A stretch of DNA of 64,000 nt from Moniliella sp. 'wahieum'. Its lineage: Eukaryota; Basidiomycota; Moniliellomycetes; Moniliellales; Moniliellaceae. Where the stretch lies: positions 124,001 through 188,000 of the forward strand of contig RSEE01000111.1 of the NCBI GenBank assembly GCA_003971905.1. The letters are read 5' to 3'. Both the position numbers and the translations under genes were made by a program. Under the pieces are notes generated by a model. It was not told the DNA's origin. It worked only from the letters and a program-made list of their open reading frames with translations, and searched no databases. Shown here piece after piece: positions 1-12,633 of the stretch; positions within the stretch are counted from its first letter, which is position 1; each line of letters starts with the position of its first letter.

Positions 1-3000
1 ATTCTATGGCCTGAGGTCTGAGGCTTAGACCTGAGGGTGAAACACTGCGGCTGATCCGCGGAGACGATCGTATGATGGGGCGCACGGTCCTGCCCGCGTG
101 GTCTGTGCGTGTCTGTACTCAAAAGTATTGAACCACCAAAGGGATTCTTGATGAAGACATCTCGAGCACGATGGTCGATAGGCAAAGTGTCGTGTTTCGA
201 CCATCGATCATTTGTGGTATGAATACGATGAGAACCCACGAAACATATGCTCTGCGGGACATCCAGCCGAGAGAGGGCTACGAGGCCTCCGGCGATCTGA
301 CGCGGACACAGGATCTGAGATCTGAGATTCTGAGGTCTGAAATCGAGAGGGGGAGAAACTTTTGGAGGATCTCTTACCGATGTTCCGATCCTGGGCGCAT
401 CACATGCTCACATGACTTGCACGAGAGTGTTTGCATGAGCATGAGCAGGACTAAGTACTAATGGGCGACGTATGGCGTGGCATACGCATCAACAACGCCA
501 CAACCTAATGGAGGTAAATGGGCTTGTCTTATCTGCCCGCATCATCATCGTCATATCAGGACACCTAAGTTGGTGATCGGCCGGTCCGGTGATCGATCTT
601 CCCGACGGAGCACCGGGGACCCAGCCATGCCTGCCGCGGTTCGATGGCGGTATTGAACTTGAAGCTTGAAGCTTGAAGCTTGACCGGCTGGGAGCACAGA
701 GGTATTATACTGAGGCCCGAGGTCAGCCAGGTCAGTCTCAGTGCCCGACCGTAGTAGTGGTAGGCGGAGCATCGACCTGGCACATGTCACGTACATCACA
801 CAAGGGACAGTACAGTTGGGCATTGCGGCCGATGATGGTTCGGGGGAGAGCAACGGTTACCGGTTTTGATTATCGCGTTACGTGTTACGACTGAATTATT
901 GCATGGCGAACGAACGGAAAGCTTAAAGAGATCGTTGTCATTTAATCCACCCCCGGGCGTTTGCGATCGAGGTCCGAGAGCCCGACGCCCTGCCGTCAAG
1001 CTATGCTCTCTACGAAGAACCAACACGCTGGAGTGCTTGGTGCTTGACAAGAGGCTTGACACACACTTGACAGTTGCGAGGAAGCTTGAAAGCAAACCCA
1101 TAACGCGTAACGCTAGCAACACATACGCTCAGCGCGCTCAACGTCTTGTAACGTAACGAAAGAGAGGCTATACCGCTAAAAGGTATCTAAGACGAGGCTA
1201 TTCTCAACGCTCAGCGCGCTCAGCCCCGCTCAGCCTGAGCGCTCTCATCGACAGGACCACACTTGAGTCGGTGTTGCATATGTAGCTCATCGAGAGTAGA
1301 AGCAGAGGCAAGCAATAGTCAGGCCGACCTTCATTCCGAGAGCCTCTTACTTCTCGATCACGTCTCAATGACAGCCACGCGCCACGAGCGCGTCAGCACG
1401 ACCGGAACCCTTGGGGTGCCTATACCTACATCCACCGGCCACATTAGGCCGTAAGGATGACTCCGACGACTCGGCCGGATTGAAGCTTGAAGAGATGGTG
1501 AGATGGTATCATTCACAACTCAGACTGAGTTCAGTATACTGAGTCGGTAAGGCCTAAGGAACAATGGCGCTTATGCATGTTATGCGCTTATGCGCTTACA
1601 CCCGGTCAGCCAAGGGCTATGTATACCCGAAAAGTGCTCTAGGCGATACGGCTCTCCTCGGCGCTGCGTACGATCCAAGCGGCTCGAAGCGACGCAGGTG
1701 GCAGCACGGCGCCCTCGGGCCCAGCTGGTCCGTCCCAACGTGCTTGGCGCGTAGCGTGTGCCAGCCGATCGCCACGCCCGCTCGAGTCGGCCAAGTTGAT
1801 GCCTGGGATGGCCTGAGGCTCAGGGCCAAACGTCTGATGTCTGATTGGTCAACGGGCCAGCGTGGGGCGTGGGGGCCAATCATTAAATTCATCACGCGCG
1901 CGTCGGCGCGCCACCATGCACCATGCCACCTCGCGGACGCAAGACGGGGCTGCTGCGCTGGCCACGGTCGAGGTTCGACAGTGGTGCGTCACGTGTCACG
2001 CATCCCACGCCACTAGCCACTAGAGCCACTAGTCACCAGTCACGCGTCACTCGGCCGCGTTTGACGTTTTGGGCGGTGGAGGGTGCCAGAGCAGGAGGAA
2101 CGGGGGATGATCGAGCGATGATCGAGGGTGGCATAGCACCAGTCGGAGAGGGTCGAGGGGCGGGGAAGGCACAGGACCAGTGGTGTGGTCAGGTCATGCA
2201 TCATGCATCAGTACTCCGTCATCGATGGTTACCGGTCAGTCCCCAGTGCTCGATCGTCTGGCCATCGGCTGGGATGCCCAGTCGCACGCGGCAGGTGTGG
2301 GTATGTGCCTGCCAGCACCTGTGCGGCGCCATGCGCCCCACGACTCAGTACTCACCCACTCCGACCTGCATCATGCATCGTCACGCATCACCCTACGCCA
2401 CTCAGTACTCAGTGACTAGTGATGCATGATTTAGATGGTCGATGGGCTGCAGCAGGGCAAGCCACTGGCCACCGCCCTGGTTGGGCCGAGGGCAGCCCAC
2501 CTCCGCACCCGCCTCGATCTGAGCTTGCTTCCTGCTGCTGGATCTGGTCATTGCGTCCCTGCCCCCTCCTCGCCGCCGTCCATCCACACGACATGGATGG
2601 GGTGTTCAAGTATAGCAAGCAGTGCAAGCATGTGGGGGAGGGGGCGGGGAGGCGGCGGCCATACTGACTATGTTTCCAAGCTGCAACCAGCACGACGCAT
2701 GTCATCCGCCATGCATCATGTTGGCCGAGTGCCTACTGCGCACAGCGTTGAGCTGAACTTCAACTTCATTGTCGAACGGGGCAGGTTCAACGTGTGCACC
2801 GTTCAGTAGTCCAGTTAGGGTGGGTCCAGGAGGTTCATTCAGTACGTTCCGCACTACGGTCCGTGTTCGTTCAGTCCAAGGCGACCCTTGGGCAGGGTGG
2901 AGAGGTGCTATAGCCGGGTTGCTGGGGCAGAGTGGCCACCAGGCCGGCTGGGCTTATAGAGCGCTTAGAGGCGTAGTGGGCGCCCTAAGGCCGAAGGCCT

Positions 3001-3143
3001 AATACCGCTGTCGCTGGCACGTACCGTTTAGACCCGAGGGACCTGGGCTACTGACCAAGTATGCTCGGTAGATGCCTCAGGTGCAGCACCCAACGTACGC
3101 AGCGGCATCCAGCGCGCTCAGGCTGAGCTCAGCGGACGCCGGC
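1..3143. other. Gene-free region with short-word repeats
   Basis: I find no conserved coding sequence or RNA gene here. Reading frames are short and have no family motifs. The stretch is rich in short words that recur locally: CTTGAAG units near 661-682, CTCAG/CTGAG words near 1130-1250 and 3105-3135, and ACTAGT/GTCAC words near 2005-2055. These look like decayed low-complexity arrays and not like genes. Confidence 0.6.
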
Positions 3144-3382
3144 TGTTGACTGTGATCCTCTGGCTCCCAGTCGGTAGACCAGGTTCGCCTCGGTTCCATC
3201 GGCTTCCACGCTGACGTCCCTGCGTGTCACTGTCCCTGTGCCCTGCACTCTCTCCTGTGTGACTCACTGTCCCTGTGCCTAGTCCAGCCTCCTATATAGA
3301 TGCCTCTGTACCCAACCCAACTCTGGCTCCAATCCATCACCTTCTCCTCATCCTTCTGCCCGTCCGGCTCCCTAGGCCAACA
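3144..3382. repeat. Left long terminal repeat
   Basis: This is a direct repeat of the sequence at 4294-4528, bounded by TGTTG and CAACA. It holds a TATATAG box near 3293-3299 that could serve as the element's promoter. Confidence 0.75.
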
Positions 3383-3504
3383 GAGCTACAATCTGATCCC
3401 CCCGGAAGGGGAGCGCTCTTCAAGCAAGCCCACCCCCAAGCCTACAAGCCCAAGCTAAGCCGCCAAGCCCACAAGACACACCCGTCCTCCCGCCCAACAA
3501 CACC

Positions 3505-3584
3505 ACCGCCACAATCGGCGCCTTACCGCCACAATCGGCATACTACCGCCACAATCGGCATACTACCGCCACAATCGGCACACT
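3505..3584. repeat. 20 bp tandem repeat, four units
   Basis: Four head-to-tail units of about 20 bp with core ACCGCCACAATCGGC start at 3505, 3525, 3545 and 3565. They lie in the internal region of the LTR element. The function is unknown. Confidence 0.85.
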
Positions 3585-4293
3585 CGTCCCCCACAGATGG
3601 GGCAATGATTTTTAGGGACAACACACGACGGAACAAAACGTGTCGGGTATCGTCAACGAGACGAAATTCCTCCAACGACAAAACGGCGCAGGCGAATCGC
3701 AGAAAGGGGGTGGCTGCTCATCAAGTGCCCCACCCACGGCTACACGCCCCGGATTGCCAATTCATCCGGGGCACCTGGGGAAAGGATGGGGGGGGTGGTC
3801 ACCCAACTTCTTCCACTCCTCTTTTTCAAACAAAGAGAACCCAAACAGATCAAGACGGTTGACGCATAGCGCCCGTTCATTTCCCATGCCCAATGGACCC
3901 CACTGGCACCAGGCATGCGGAACCAAACAACTACCAAACGCATCCAATTTTGATGCCAAACGACCTTGGACCGCATTTACTCCAAGTTTCCAATTTCTTT
4001 CACTACACCTATAACTGGTGTTTTTACTTTTGCCCACCAAATCGCTTCGGGCGCAACCCTACTACTTTTACTTCTAAGACTTCTACAAGCATCTGGCGTC
4101 GCACAATACACCAACCACAAGCGCTCGGCTCGTTCAGGTGTCATCCTGGACAGCGGGGGTGTAGGCCAGTCGTGTGGCCATGCACAACTCCAGGCCATTC
4201 GTCCCGGTTGCCACTCAAGTCCTCCCCTCTCTACATCCACTGGCAGGAGCTCATCCCACAACCGATGTCTCCGGGTTCCCTGGCCAGCGGGGG

Positions 4294-4528
4294 TGTTGAC
4301 TGTGATCCTCTGGCTCCCAGTCGGTAGACCAGGTTCGCCTCGGTTCCATCGGCTTCCACGCTGACGTCCCTGCGTGTCACTGTCCCTGTGCCCTGCACTC
4401 TCTCCTGTGTGACTCACGTCCCTGTGCCTAGTCCAGCCTCCTATATAGATGCCTCTGTACCCAGACCCAACTCTGGCTCCAATCCATCACCTTCTCCTCA
4501 TCTGCCCGTCCGGCTCCCTAGGCCAACA
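4294..4528. repeat. Right long terminal repeat
   Basis: This is the second copy of the repeat at 3144-3382, with the same TGTTG and CAACA ends. It marks the right end of the short LTR element. Confidence 0.75.
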
Positions 4529-5770
4529 CGGCTGAACTTTATCACGATCAGACGTTCGGATCCAGACAGGGCACTGCTAGCTACTATCGCATCGTGATGA
4601 GCACACTGCGGACTGCGCCTGAGGCGGGAGCGGAGTGCTGAGGCGCTGAGGTAGTAGGCTGAGGCGCTGAGCGCTAGGCTAAGACAGACTGAGGCTGCTG
4701 AGGCGCTGAGGCAGTTGACGCCTCGGCTGCTCAGGCTGCGCGCTGATGCCCTGATGGTACTGAGTACTGAGACTCAGGTACTGGTGCACTGGTGGGGGGC
4801 GGGTGCGCGCCATGCCTGATGGGGCAATGTGCCGACCTGGTCAGATGGGGATCGAGGATCGATGAGCGTAGTGAGCAACTATGGAGGGTTGGTGGGTGCT
4901 CGATGGTCGAGGGCGCTGGGATGTCACACATGGGCCATCAGTGCATCAGCATGCGCATCACCCGCTGCGGCCATCGCCGCGAATCCTTCAGCGCATCACC
5001 AAACACAAATCACGAATGATTCATCACCAATCACCAATCACCAAGCCTGAATCACCAATCGAGCCGGTTGGGCTGGTTGGGCCCCACGGGCGGGCGGCTG
5101 CTGCCCCCCCACTCAGCACCAGCGCTGTGCTGGGCCAGGCTGCCTACGGCCGTCGCTCGCCTCCTATATCTAACCCCCGCCGATCCACGCCCCCCCCGGC
5201 CGCTGCGATCAGACGATCCGCTCCTGCCTTTGTCCCTCCACCGTCGATGGCCCGCTGAGCGCTGCGTCTGCCCTCCTCTGCGCTCCGCTCTGCTCGTCTC
5301 CTTTCGGCCGCATCCGTCTGCTCTGTCGTCTTCTGTCGGCCGCATCTCCGCCTCCTCCCGTCCTCTCTCTCCCTCGCTCGGCCAGCATCGTCATCGCCCC
5401 CACCATCCGTGCCGTGCGTCCCACTCTATAAACAGCCCTCGCCATTCCCATCCCTTCCGTCCCAGACGCTGCCCCTCTTCCGCAGCCGCTCTGGATCTGC
5501 CCTCCCCCCGCGACCTGCTGCTTGCCTGCCTTCCTTCAGCTGTGCTCGCCCCTCGCCCATCCCACTCCCAGCAACAGCCACCCCCACCGCCATCAGAGCT
5601 GCGTGCCCACCACCTCACCACCGTCGGCACCCTTTCCCCTGCTCTGCCCCCCCCACCCGTCCTCAGCGCCACCACTGCTCCCTCCCTTGGTCTAGGCGCT
5701 TACACTCGACAGCCCTCCTTGCCCCACCCAATCCCACCCACTCCTACTCCGTCTCTCCCCGCCCCTATCT
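4529..5770. other. Upstream region of the kinase gene, no gene seen
   Basis: From 4600 to 4745 the DNA consists of repeated CTGAGG/GCTGAGGC words. From about 5100 onwards it becomes strongly pyrimidine-rich on the plus strand, as in the promoter or 5' leader of a highly transcribed fungal gene. A long open frame runs through it, but its composition is low-complexity and it carries no family motif, so I treat it as leader and not protein. Confidence 0.5.
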
Positions 5771-5883
5771 GTACGTCCGTCGCCCCATCCTCCATCGCGC
5801 ACCACCCCCCCCACCTGTCTCTCTCCAGCCTCCTCTCCTCCTCCCCCGCCCCACAACTAACTCACCCCCCCTTTGATTTCCAG
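5771..5883 (+). other. Probable 5' UTR intron of the kinase gene
   Basis: A GTACGT donor at 5771, an AACTAAC branch-like motif, a pyrimidine tract and a TTTCCAG acceptor ending at 5883 lie just before the ATG at 5890. The layout matches the coding introns elsewhere in the window. Confidence 0.5.
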
Positions 5884-5889
5884 GCTACC

Positions 5890-8397
5890 ATGGGCGGCAA
5901 GACACAACTTCACAACGACCTTATCGGTAAGCGCATTGCCGGTGGCCGACTCGAGTTGGTCTCCATCCTAGGCCTTGGCGCCTACGGCGTGGTCTACCTT
6001 GCGCGGGACCTGCACCACCCGCTCCACTCGCCCAGCAGCCGTGGGAAGCACGAGCAGCGGGCAAGGCCGTGGACCGAATGGCGACGCTAGTGTCACGGGC
6101 TTGTATGCTGTCAAGTGCCTTCACCGTGCGGGGCTCGATGCACGACAGCAGTTGTTCCAAGAACGCGAGATTGCCCTGCACAGCATGGCTGGTGCCCACC
6201 CGGGCGTCGTGACGCTCTACCAAGTCCTGCAGGACTCGACTTGCATTTACGTTGTCGGACTATTGTCCGGACGGGGACCTGTTTGCGATGATCACCGAGA
6301 CCCAGCGCTACGCCGTGCCAAGTCGTCTGGACCCGTCGGCCGACGCGAACCATATCATGTCGCGCTACGTGGTGGAAGACGAAGAACACTGGTGTGCACG
6401 CGCAGCGATGGACCGAACCATCAAAGATGTTTTTCTTCAAATTGTCGATGCCGTGCATGCTGTCATCAGCGGGCATTTACCACCGCGACCTCAAGCCGAG
6501 AACATTCTCTGCTTGGACGGAGGCGCGCGTGTGGTGCTGTCCGACTTTGGCCTGGCCACGCCCGATACGGAAAGTGGTGACTTGGTTGCGGATCCACCTT
6601 CTACATGGGGCCCGAGTGCCAAGGCGGCATCATGTCCCGTCCGCTCACGTACAACACAGCAGCGAACGATGTGTGGAGCCTAGGTGTGATTCTGGTCAAC
6701 TTGGTCTGCGGTCGTAACCCTTGGAAACAAGCATCGGCCACCGACGAGACGTTCCGCGAGTACCTGCGCAACCCCAACTTTCTAGCTGACATTTTGCCAT
6801 CTCGGACGAGCTCAACTCGATTCTCAAGCGCATCTTTTCTCCCTTTCCTGAAAAGCGCTGTCACCTACCCGACTTGGCCAGCATGATCAGCGAGTGCGAC
6901 CAGTTGACCGCTACCAATGCCGATGCGGCGGAGACAGGAGGCACGGCGCGTGTCGCATGCCCAAGCGCAAGCTGCTGCCGCAGCACGGGCGGCGCGCGAT
7001 GCGGCTGCCGCATCGGCCCGTGCCGCATCGGCCCGTGCCGCGCGGGATGCAGCAGTAGCCGTCGAAGCTAACAAGAGTTTGCTCTTGCCCCCTACGGACG
7101 TGGCTACGTTACGTCCGCTCCAACAAGCCTTCACGGCTCGTGCGCCGCGGACTGTTGGCTACGCCACGGACACTGCGTCTTACCATACGCCTCTCCGTCT
7201 GCGTTCCCTTCTGCCTCTCGGTCTCCTTCTCCCTCTGCCTCCTCCTCCCCGCGTCGACCCAGCATCAAACACTACAAGGCGCGGTCGCTCGGCCACGCGT
7301 CCAAGCCCGACGGACTGCATCGGCTGTTTGCTGGCAACAGCCGTTGCCGCCCTTGCTCCCTGGGCACAAGGGCCATGCACGCCACTCTTCTCTCACACGC
7401 CGGCAGGAACCTTACGTCCCCCCCCACGGAACTTGGGATGCCCTTCTGCCCTTCACCCATCGACACGGACACGTACCGTTCCTCCCCTCGCTCGGCCCCA
7501 ACTAACTTGCCCAAGTTGTCCATTGCAAGGAGGAAAGTGGGCAAAGTACCGTCCGTACCTACCGTGACAACTGTCACTCCGAGCCTTGCCCACCCCACTC
7601 CCACCCCGTATCGCCCATCAGCTTACCGCCACGCCGAGCGCAAACCAGCCCACCCACCGGACCCAACTTCCCTGTCCAGCACCAGGCGGCGTGTCCACCA
7701 GCTCATCCTCCGTCGTCCCGCACCTGCTGCCCACCTACCCCGCGCGCACCGACCGGAACAGGCCCCAGCACCCGCGTTCGTCCCCCCGGGCACATGCGCT
7801 TCGGGGTCGGCACATCGGGCTCGGTGCGCGGTGCCGCCTGGGCCTCCGGCTAGACGAGCGTCCGGCATGGCGGCTCTAACGCGCATGGTGCAACAAGGTA
7901 AAAATGCCGTGCCGTCGCTCCTTGCGCTCAACCCGTTCCCGCAACGTGCGCGTGCCTCACTGCGTACCGGCATGCGGGACGTGTCTGCCGCAAGTGCAAG
8001 TGCAAACTGCAGCTCTGCTCCTGCTACAGCTGTGTGCGTGGTGCCCCATGCCGATGCCAATGTCCATGCAAATGTCCATGCGCATGCGTGTGGCTCGGAC
8101 GGACCGGGGGAGCAGGACGAGGTCCTGGTGCCACCTAGGTTAGCTGGGTCGTACGCTGCGAGTTCAGCGTCGGAGATTAGCACGGACGAAGAAGACTGTT
8201 GGTCGCCACGGTTGCTATCGCCGACGTATGCCACTCCGCCCGTGCCTACCGAGGGGATGGAGGGTACTGAGCGTGTCGAGGCCGAGGACGAGGCTGAGGG
8301 AATGGGACTAGGGTTGGGGTTGGATTGGGCTGGGAAAGCCCCACCCGTTCCCTCGGTCGCCGTACATCACGACTACGACTACCCCCTCGGCGTTTGA
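5890..8397 (+). CDS. Ser/Thr protein kinase, Ran1/Sks1/Vhs1 type
   Basis: The product starts MGGKTQL and runs into a glycine loop GLGAYGVVYLA, an ATP-binding lysine in YAVKCLH, a hinge near DYCPDGDL, a catalytic loop YHRDLKP, a DFGLA magnesium motif and an activation segment with FYMGPECQGG. The order and wording match the fungal Ran1/Sks1/Vhs1/Ksp1 family, which acts in nutrient and glucose signalling and in repressing sexual development. The kinase domain ends near 6890. The rest (about 6900-8397) is Ala-, Ser- and Pro-rich, ends in an acidic EISTDEED segment, and is likely a disordered regulatory tail. The conserved domain needs at least four frame changes to read, for example where the Pro codon of HRDLKPEN has lost a C. 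Full length would be about 830 residues. The 3' limit is less sure than the start. Confidence 0.82.
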
Positions 8398-11300
8398 GCG
8401 CTACGCCCCGGACGTCGTGCTCGATCCTGAACGCGCGTTTTAGGTTTCGTCCGTCCGCGTCGGCGTCTGCGTACGACCACGATTGGATTGCTCTGCACTG
8501 CGCTGCGCTGCGTCGGGCCACGCTTGCCACGCTTTGCTGGGTGTGGATGGTAGTAGTGATGGCCGCTTTACCTGCCCAGCTACTACTACTACTCGTAGCT
8601 GGGGCACATGCAAATGCTCATCATATGCACGTGATGCGTTTTGTTTTATTCGCCGTTGATGTTTTATTGATTGTTTTACGCCATGAAGCCTTGAAAGACA
8701 TGCCCTCTCTCTCTTCTGCTTCTGCTTCTGCTTTGGCTGTGCTTCTGCTTCTGCTTTTCTCTCTTCCTTTTGTTCGAATTCCTGCCGGGCGCTGCTCGCC
8801 CCCCGCCTTCTTTGTCAATGTCCCTTGCCCCGCGTTTTCTCCGTTCTTACGCGTAGGAAAGCGGGGTGAGGAGTGGGGGTCGTGGCTTGCCCCGGCGGCC
8901 TCTTGTGTACATTACCCCTTGGCCATTCAGTTGCGCTCTACTGCCAGTGACAACTCGAGTGTCCTGTGTCCTGTGTCCTGTGTCTGTGTCCTGTGTCCTG
9001 TTGCTGATGTTTAGGCCCTTAGGATGCTGTACTTATCCTTATCAATGGCTGTACAAATCCCACTCTCGTACCGCACGTTTGTCCGCAGTACTACTAAGGT
9101 TTTTAGCTGAAGTCTGGAAGCTGGAACCTTGATCGATCATCTTCCTTCGAGTCGTTGGCTTGCCTCGCGGCACGCTTACTAAGTATCCGTCGGAGTGTCT
9201 TGGTAGTCTTCGTACAACCTAGTCAACACGTAGACGAGTGCTGGAGTTTGAGTACGAGACGATATGTGGTCAGGGGAGGAGGGGGTACTCCGTCCTCACG
9301 TCTCTTCACGGTTCTACTCCCACTAAGGCACCAAGCTAATCCGTGCTGTGCACATGCCATACCACTCGGCGCCCTCGTGTTGGGGACTGGTATAGCGGAA
9401 CGCTTGATCCTGGATCCTGGATCTGTACAGTGAATATCGCCACCGAGCAACGAATAACCCTTCATCCTCCGCCGCCAGCCACCCGCTTACGGTGACTAGC
9501 TAGCTGGTCGGATGCATCCGTTGTTGGTGGGCGTGTACGTGTACGTGCTTGTGGGGGGAACCTCACCGCGCTCACCGGCACCGCTACCGGCACCAGCACC
9601 AGGCCTTAGGCTCGTCAACAAATGGATACATAGGTTTCGCCATGCTAGTACTGAGCACCTCAGACTCAGTCAGATCTGAGATCTCATCCGCACCAAGTAT
9701 ACCTGCGCCATCCCACTGGGTATATTGACATACGACATGAGCATGGGCATGAGTGGCATGGGCCGCCAGAGGACGCTCGTCTACCTCCTACCTGGTCCTG
9801 CCTGCGTCTACTACGGCCACGTGGGCGCGCGCAAACAGGTCGCTAGTATACTTTTCAGCGCGTTGCCTCGTCCATCAGGGCTCGTTGACTCGATCTTCAT
9901 TCATTTTTATCGTTGGGCTCGCCGCGCGGGGGCCTTGTTCTGGCCTTTTGCTGTGGCACTATAGCAAGTTGACCTTAGGCTTGATGGCCTGTGTTCCATG
10001 GTACTTGGTACTGGGCGCCGCGCGGCGCCGGGGGCAGCCGGGGGGCAGCCAGCCGAGCGGCCCAATCGTACGATCGGGACTGGGGGTCTGGCAGGATTAT
10101 ATGGGGGGATCTTCGTGGCAGGAAGTGCGAGGCTGTGGGAGGACGTGGGAGGATCTTGATTTGCATGCCACAGTAGGTTGGCAGCGGCGTCCCCCCCCCC
10201 ATCACATTTTTGCTCTCTCCCCCGGCCCCACCGCGCCCCACCACAAATAACTCCCACAAGCCCTCAGTGCAACGTGCGCTGTCAGCTTCAAGATTCACAT
10301 GGACCGAAATCCGATTCCATGGGACCGTTTCAACGTGTAACAACACCACTACTATTACTACTAGAGTACTGCTATTAGTGCCTTCGCATGTTCTACGGCC
10401 TCAGTGTACCTACGGGGAGCCTCCCTCTCCGCATCGACATCGACCCATCTATCATGTAGTATACTTGCCCCCTGCCCGAGCATCGGTCGATCCCAGATCT
10501 GCCATCCGCTCGCAGAGCACCCTAGCGCACTCCGAACAGGGCCAGCTGTGCCCACACTACTACTAGAACACTGTCTGAACGGTGGGGCCCGGGGTGGGGT
10601 TACCGGTTACTACTAAGTAGTTGCCAGTTACTCGGGTACCAGCTCTCTCCTTTCCAGAGCGCTATCGCCTTATGACAGTAGCTCATCCTTCGATTCCATC
10701 CGCCAACTGAGCACGGAGCACGGAGCCACTGAGCACCGAGGCCGGGGTACCTGGCAACCCAATGCGACAACCTATAGTAGGGCAGTTGTTGGCTCGTGCC
10801 GGTTCGGTCCAGATGCACTGCACGCGTCCGTGCGCTTCCCTCTTCCCTCTTCTCCCTGCTCTTCCCTTTCCCCCGACGGGGCGCCGAGGCGGGCACGTCG
10901 GGCACCTGTTTCCCAGCTAGTTCGATCGGGAAGTGCAGCGCGCGGAGACGGGGGGAGAGGGGAGGCAGGGATGCGCCCCCTAGCTCCGGCATAACCAGCG
11001 GGAGAAAGAAAGAGACCAAAATGGGAGGTGGGAGGTGCCAAAGATCAAAGTGGCGTCCTGTCTATCGACAGATCTCAAGTCTGATCTCAGGCTTCAGGCT
11101 GCCTCAGCTCGGGCCGCCGCGCACCGATTGGACCCGGTGATGCGCGAAGCTACGACAGTTGTCCTACGACTTGACATGTCCTGGTTCCTGGCTTTTTCTT
11201 TGGGTGTTGGGAACTGTTGACTTGGGGTGAGGTCAACGGACCATGGTGCGCCCGCAGGCCGTCTGCCTCGCTGGGCGCCACCCACTGGCCACCAGGCGAG

Positions 11301-11632
11301 GCTGGGAGATACCCAGGGCAGAGGGAGGGGGGAAAGCGTTGAATGCATTGGCAAGTGCTCGTTGAGAGATAACGGTACAGAAAGGTACAGATGCGCAGGG
11401 TATGGAACGAGGGGGGCGTACAGTACGTGGGTTTTGCTGGTAGAAAAAGGGAAGCGGGGGGTGCAACGTGGAGGGGGGGACAAAGGGGGCAGGGGAAGAA
11501 GGTGATCTCCATAACTCTGTTGAAGCGGGAACAGCCCTGTTGAGACGGCTGGAGAAACACGGTGGGAGCCCCTGTGCCCGTGGAAAAGGGGTGGGGGGGG
11601 ATTAGCGGGTACGGGTGCGGCAAGTAAATGGA
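8398..11632. other. Gene-poor intergenic region
   Basis: I see no conserved protein, tRNA or rRNA. The stretch contains a TGTCCTG tandem array (8959-9001), a T/C-rich segment after 8690, and scattered GTACTACTA and GGTACC words. Frames of 60-170 residues exist on both strands but none has a recognisable domain. Part of it must carry the terminators of the kinase (+) and of OPI3 (-). Confidence 0.5.
8959..9001. repeat. GTGTCCT heptamer tandem array
   Basis: About six units of GTGTCCT run head to tail, one of them shortened to GTGTCT. It lies outside any gene I can support. Confidence 0.85.
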
Positions 11633-12413
11633 TTACTTGCTCACCGCGGTTGACGTGCCCTGGGCCAGGTCAGAAGGACCGGAGGCAGCAGCCTCGGCGG
11701 CCACAGCTTTCTCATTGGCCGCTTGCTCGTAGATGTGGGATGTGAATGGGCTGCGAGGCGCACAGGGGTTGGAGGTCCAGGTCAGCAAACGCAGTCTCGA
11801 TGCGCGGGAGCGCAGCAGGATAGAGGGAGAGAGAGGGGGATCAAACAGGACAAGACGTACGTTTCGAACCGCAGCGCAATCGTGTACACCACCGACCAGC
11901 ACAGTGAGCGCCAGACCGGCCGGCTTGGCGTGCCACAGCGCGGTGGCAGCAAAGCACAGGGTGGAGCCGACGTACATTGGGTCGGCACAGACGTTGAAGG
12001 GAAGCCAGTGACCATGGCGGGCATCAGAATCAAAAAGTAGTCGCCGAGGTAGGTGCCCGTCACGCCCAGCGCCCACATGGACGAGGCGACGAGGACCGAG
12101 CCAATGGCAAAGAGCGTCACGGCGGCGGCCTGGGCGGCTGGGTGGGCAAGGAGCGGCAGGGCCGGCTGGGCGGTGAGCGCGCGCTCGTACAGCGCGTCGC
12201 GGACGAGGCCCAGGACGAAGATGGTGGCGCCGAGGAGGTAGCAGCCGAGGTAGCGGCGGCCGCCGAGGAGGCGGGTGAGCGAGCGGCGGCGGTACTCGTT
12301 GCGGGCGACGATGTTCCAGAAGGTGGGGTTGAAGCAGATCGACGCCGCCGAGATGTAGAGCGACGGCTGGGCCAGGTCGATGTACGCGGCGCAAGCGTGG
12401 CGGCGGCGGACAT
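11633..12413 (-). CDS. OPI3: Phospholipid methyltransferase (Opi3 type)
   Basis: The enzyme methylates phosphatidyl-monomethylethanolamine and -dimethylethanolamine to phosphatidylcholine with S-adenosylmethionine in the ER membrane. Visible family blocks are ICFNPTFWNIVARNEYR near the N-terminus, several hydrophobic membrane segments (LLGATIFVLGLV, VTLFAIGSVLVASSMWALG), the motif FNVCADPMYVGSTLCF with ALWHAKPAG, and a C-terminal YTIALRFE followed by PFTSHIYE. An intron at 11751-11860 (GTACGT donor) joins RFE to PFTSHIYE. The start at 12413 gives about 223 residues, close to yeast Opi3. Reading the blocks takes about four frame changes. The stop is TAA at 11633-11635. The gene's upstream side faces the end of the lipase gene, on the same strand. 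Confidence 0.85.
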
Positions 12414-12633
12414 GGCGGGGGTGGGGGCAGGAGGAGGAGGAGGAGAGGAGGAGGAGGAAGAAGACGACAGCCCTGGAAGGAAGGAAGGCAGACGGTACGT
12501 AGGGCAGGCAGTGCGCTTACGTGACGGCGGCCCGTGCGGCGTGAAAGACGCGCGGGTGGTTAGCACTTAGTACTTACGGTTTTGGCTACCAACTACCCCG
12601 CGGCTACTGGCGGCTACCGACTACCATGCATTG

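Larger units (their letters stand above)
3144..4528. mobile_element. Short non-autonomous LTR element (TRIM-like)
   Basis: Two near-identical direct repeats of about 235-240 bp flank an internal region of about 910 bp. Each repeat begins TGTTG and ends CAACA, the inverted ends usual for LTR retroelements. The bases CGGC lie on both sides and may be a 4 bp target-site duplication. A G-rich run just before the right repeat could be the polypurine tract. I do not recognise gag, protease, reverse transcriptase or integrase inside, so the element looks non-autonomous, like terminal-repeat elements in miniature or an internally deleted copy. The near-identity of the LTRs, with only a few small length differences, suggests a recent insertion. 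The orientation is not certain. Confidence 0.72.

Noticed and set aside
5068-5889. Long open frame continuous with the kinase start
   Set aside because: The text is Pro/Ser/Arg low complexity and a likely intron acceptor lies at 5883, so I treat it as promoter and 5' leader.
7375-8397. A separate gene downstream of the kinase
   Set aside because: The frame is biased in composition and continuous with the kinase tail after frame changes; no separate start or domain is seen.
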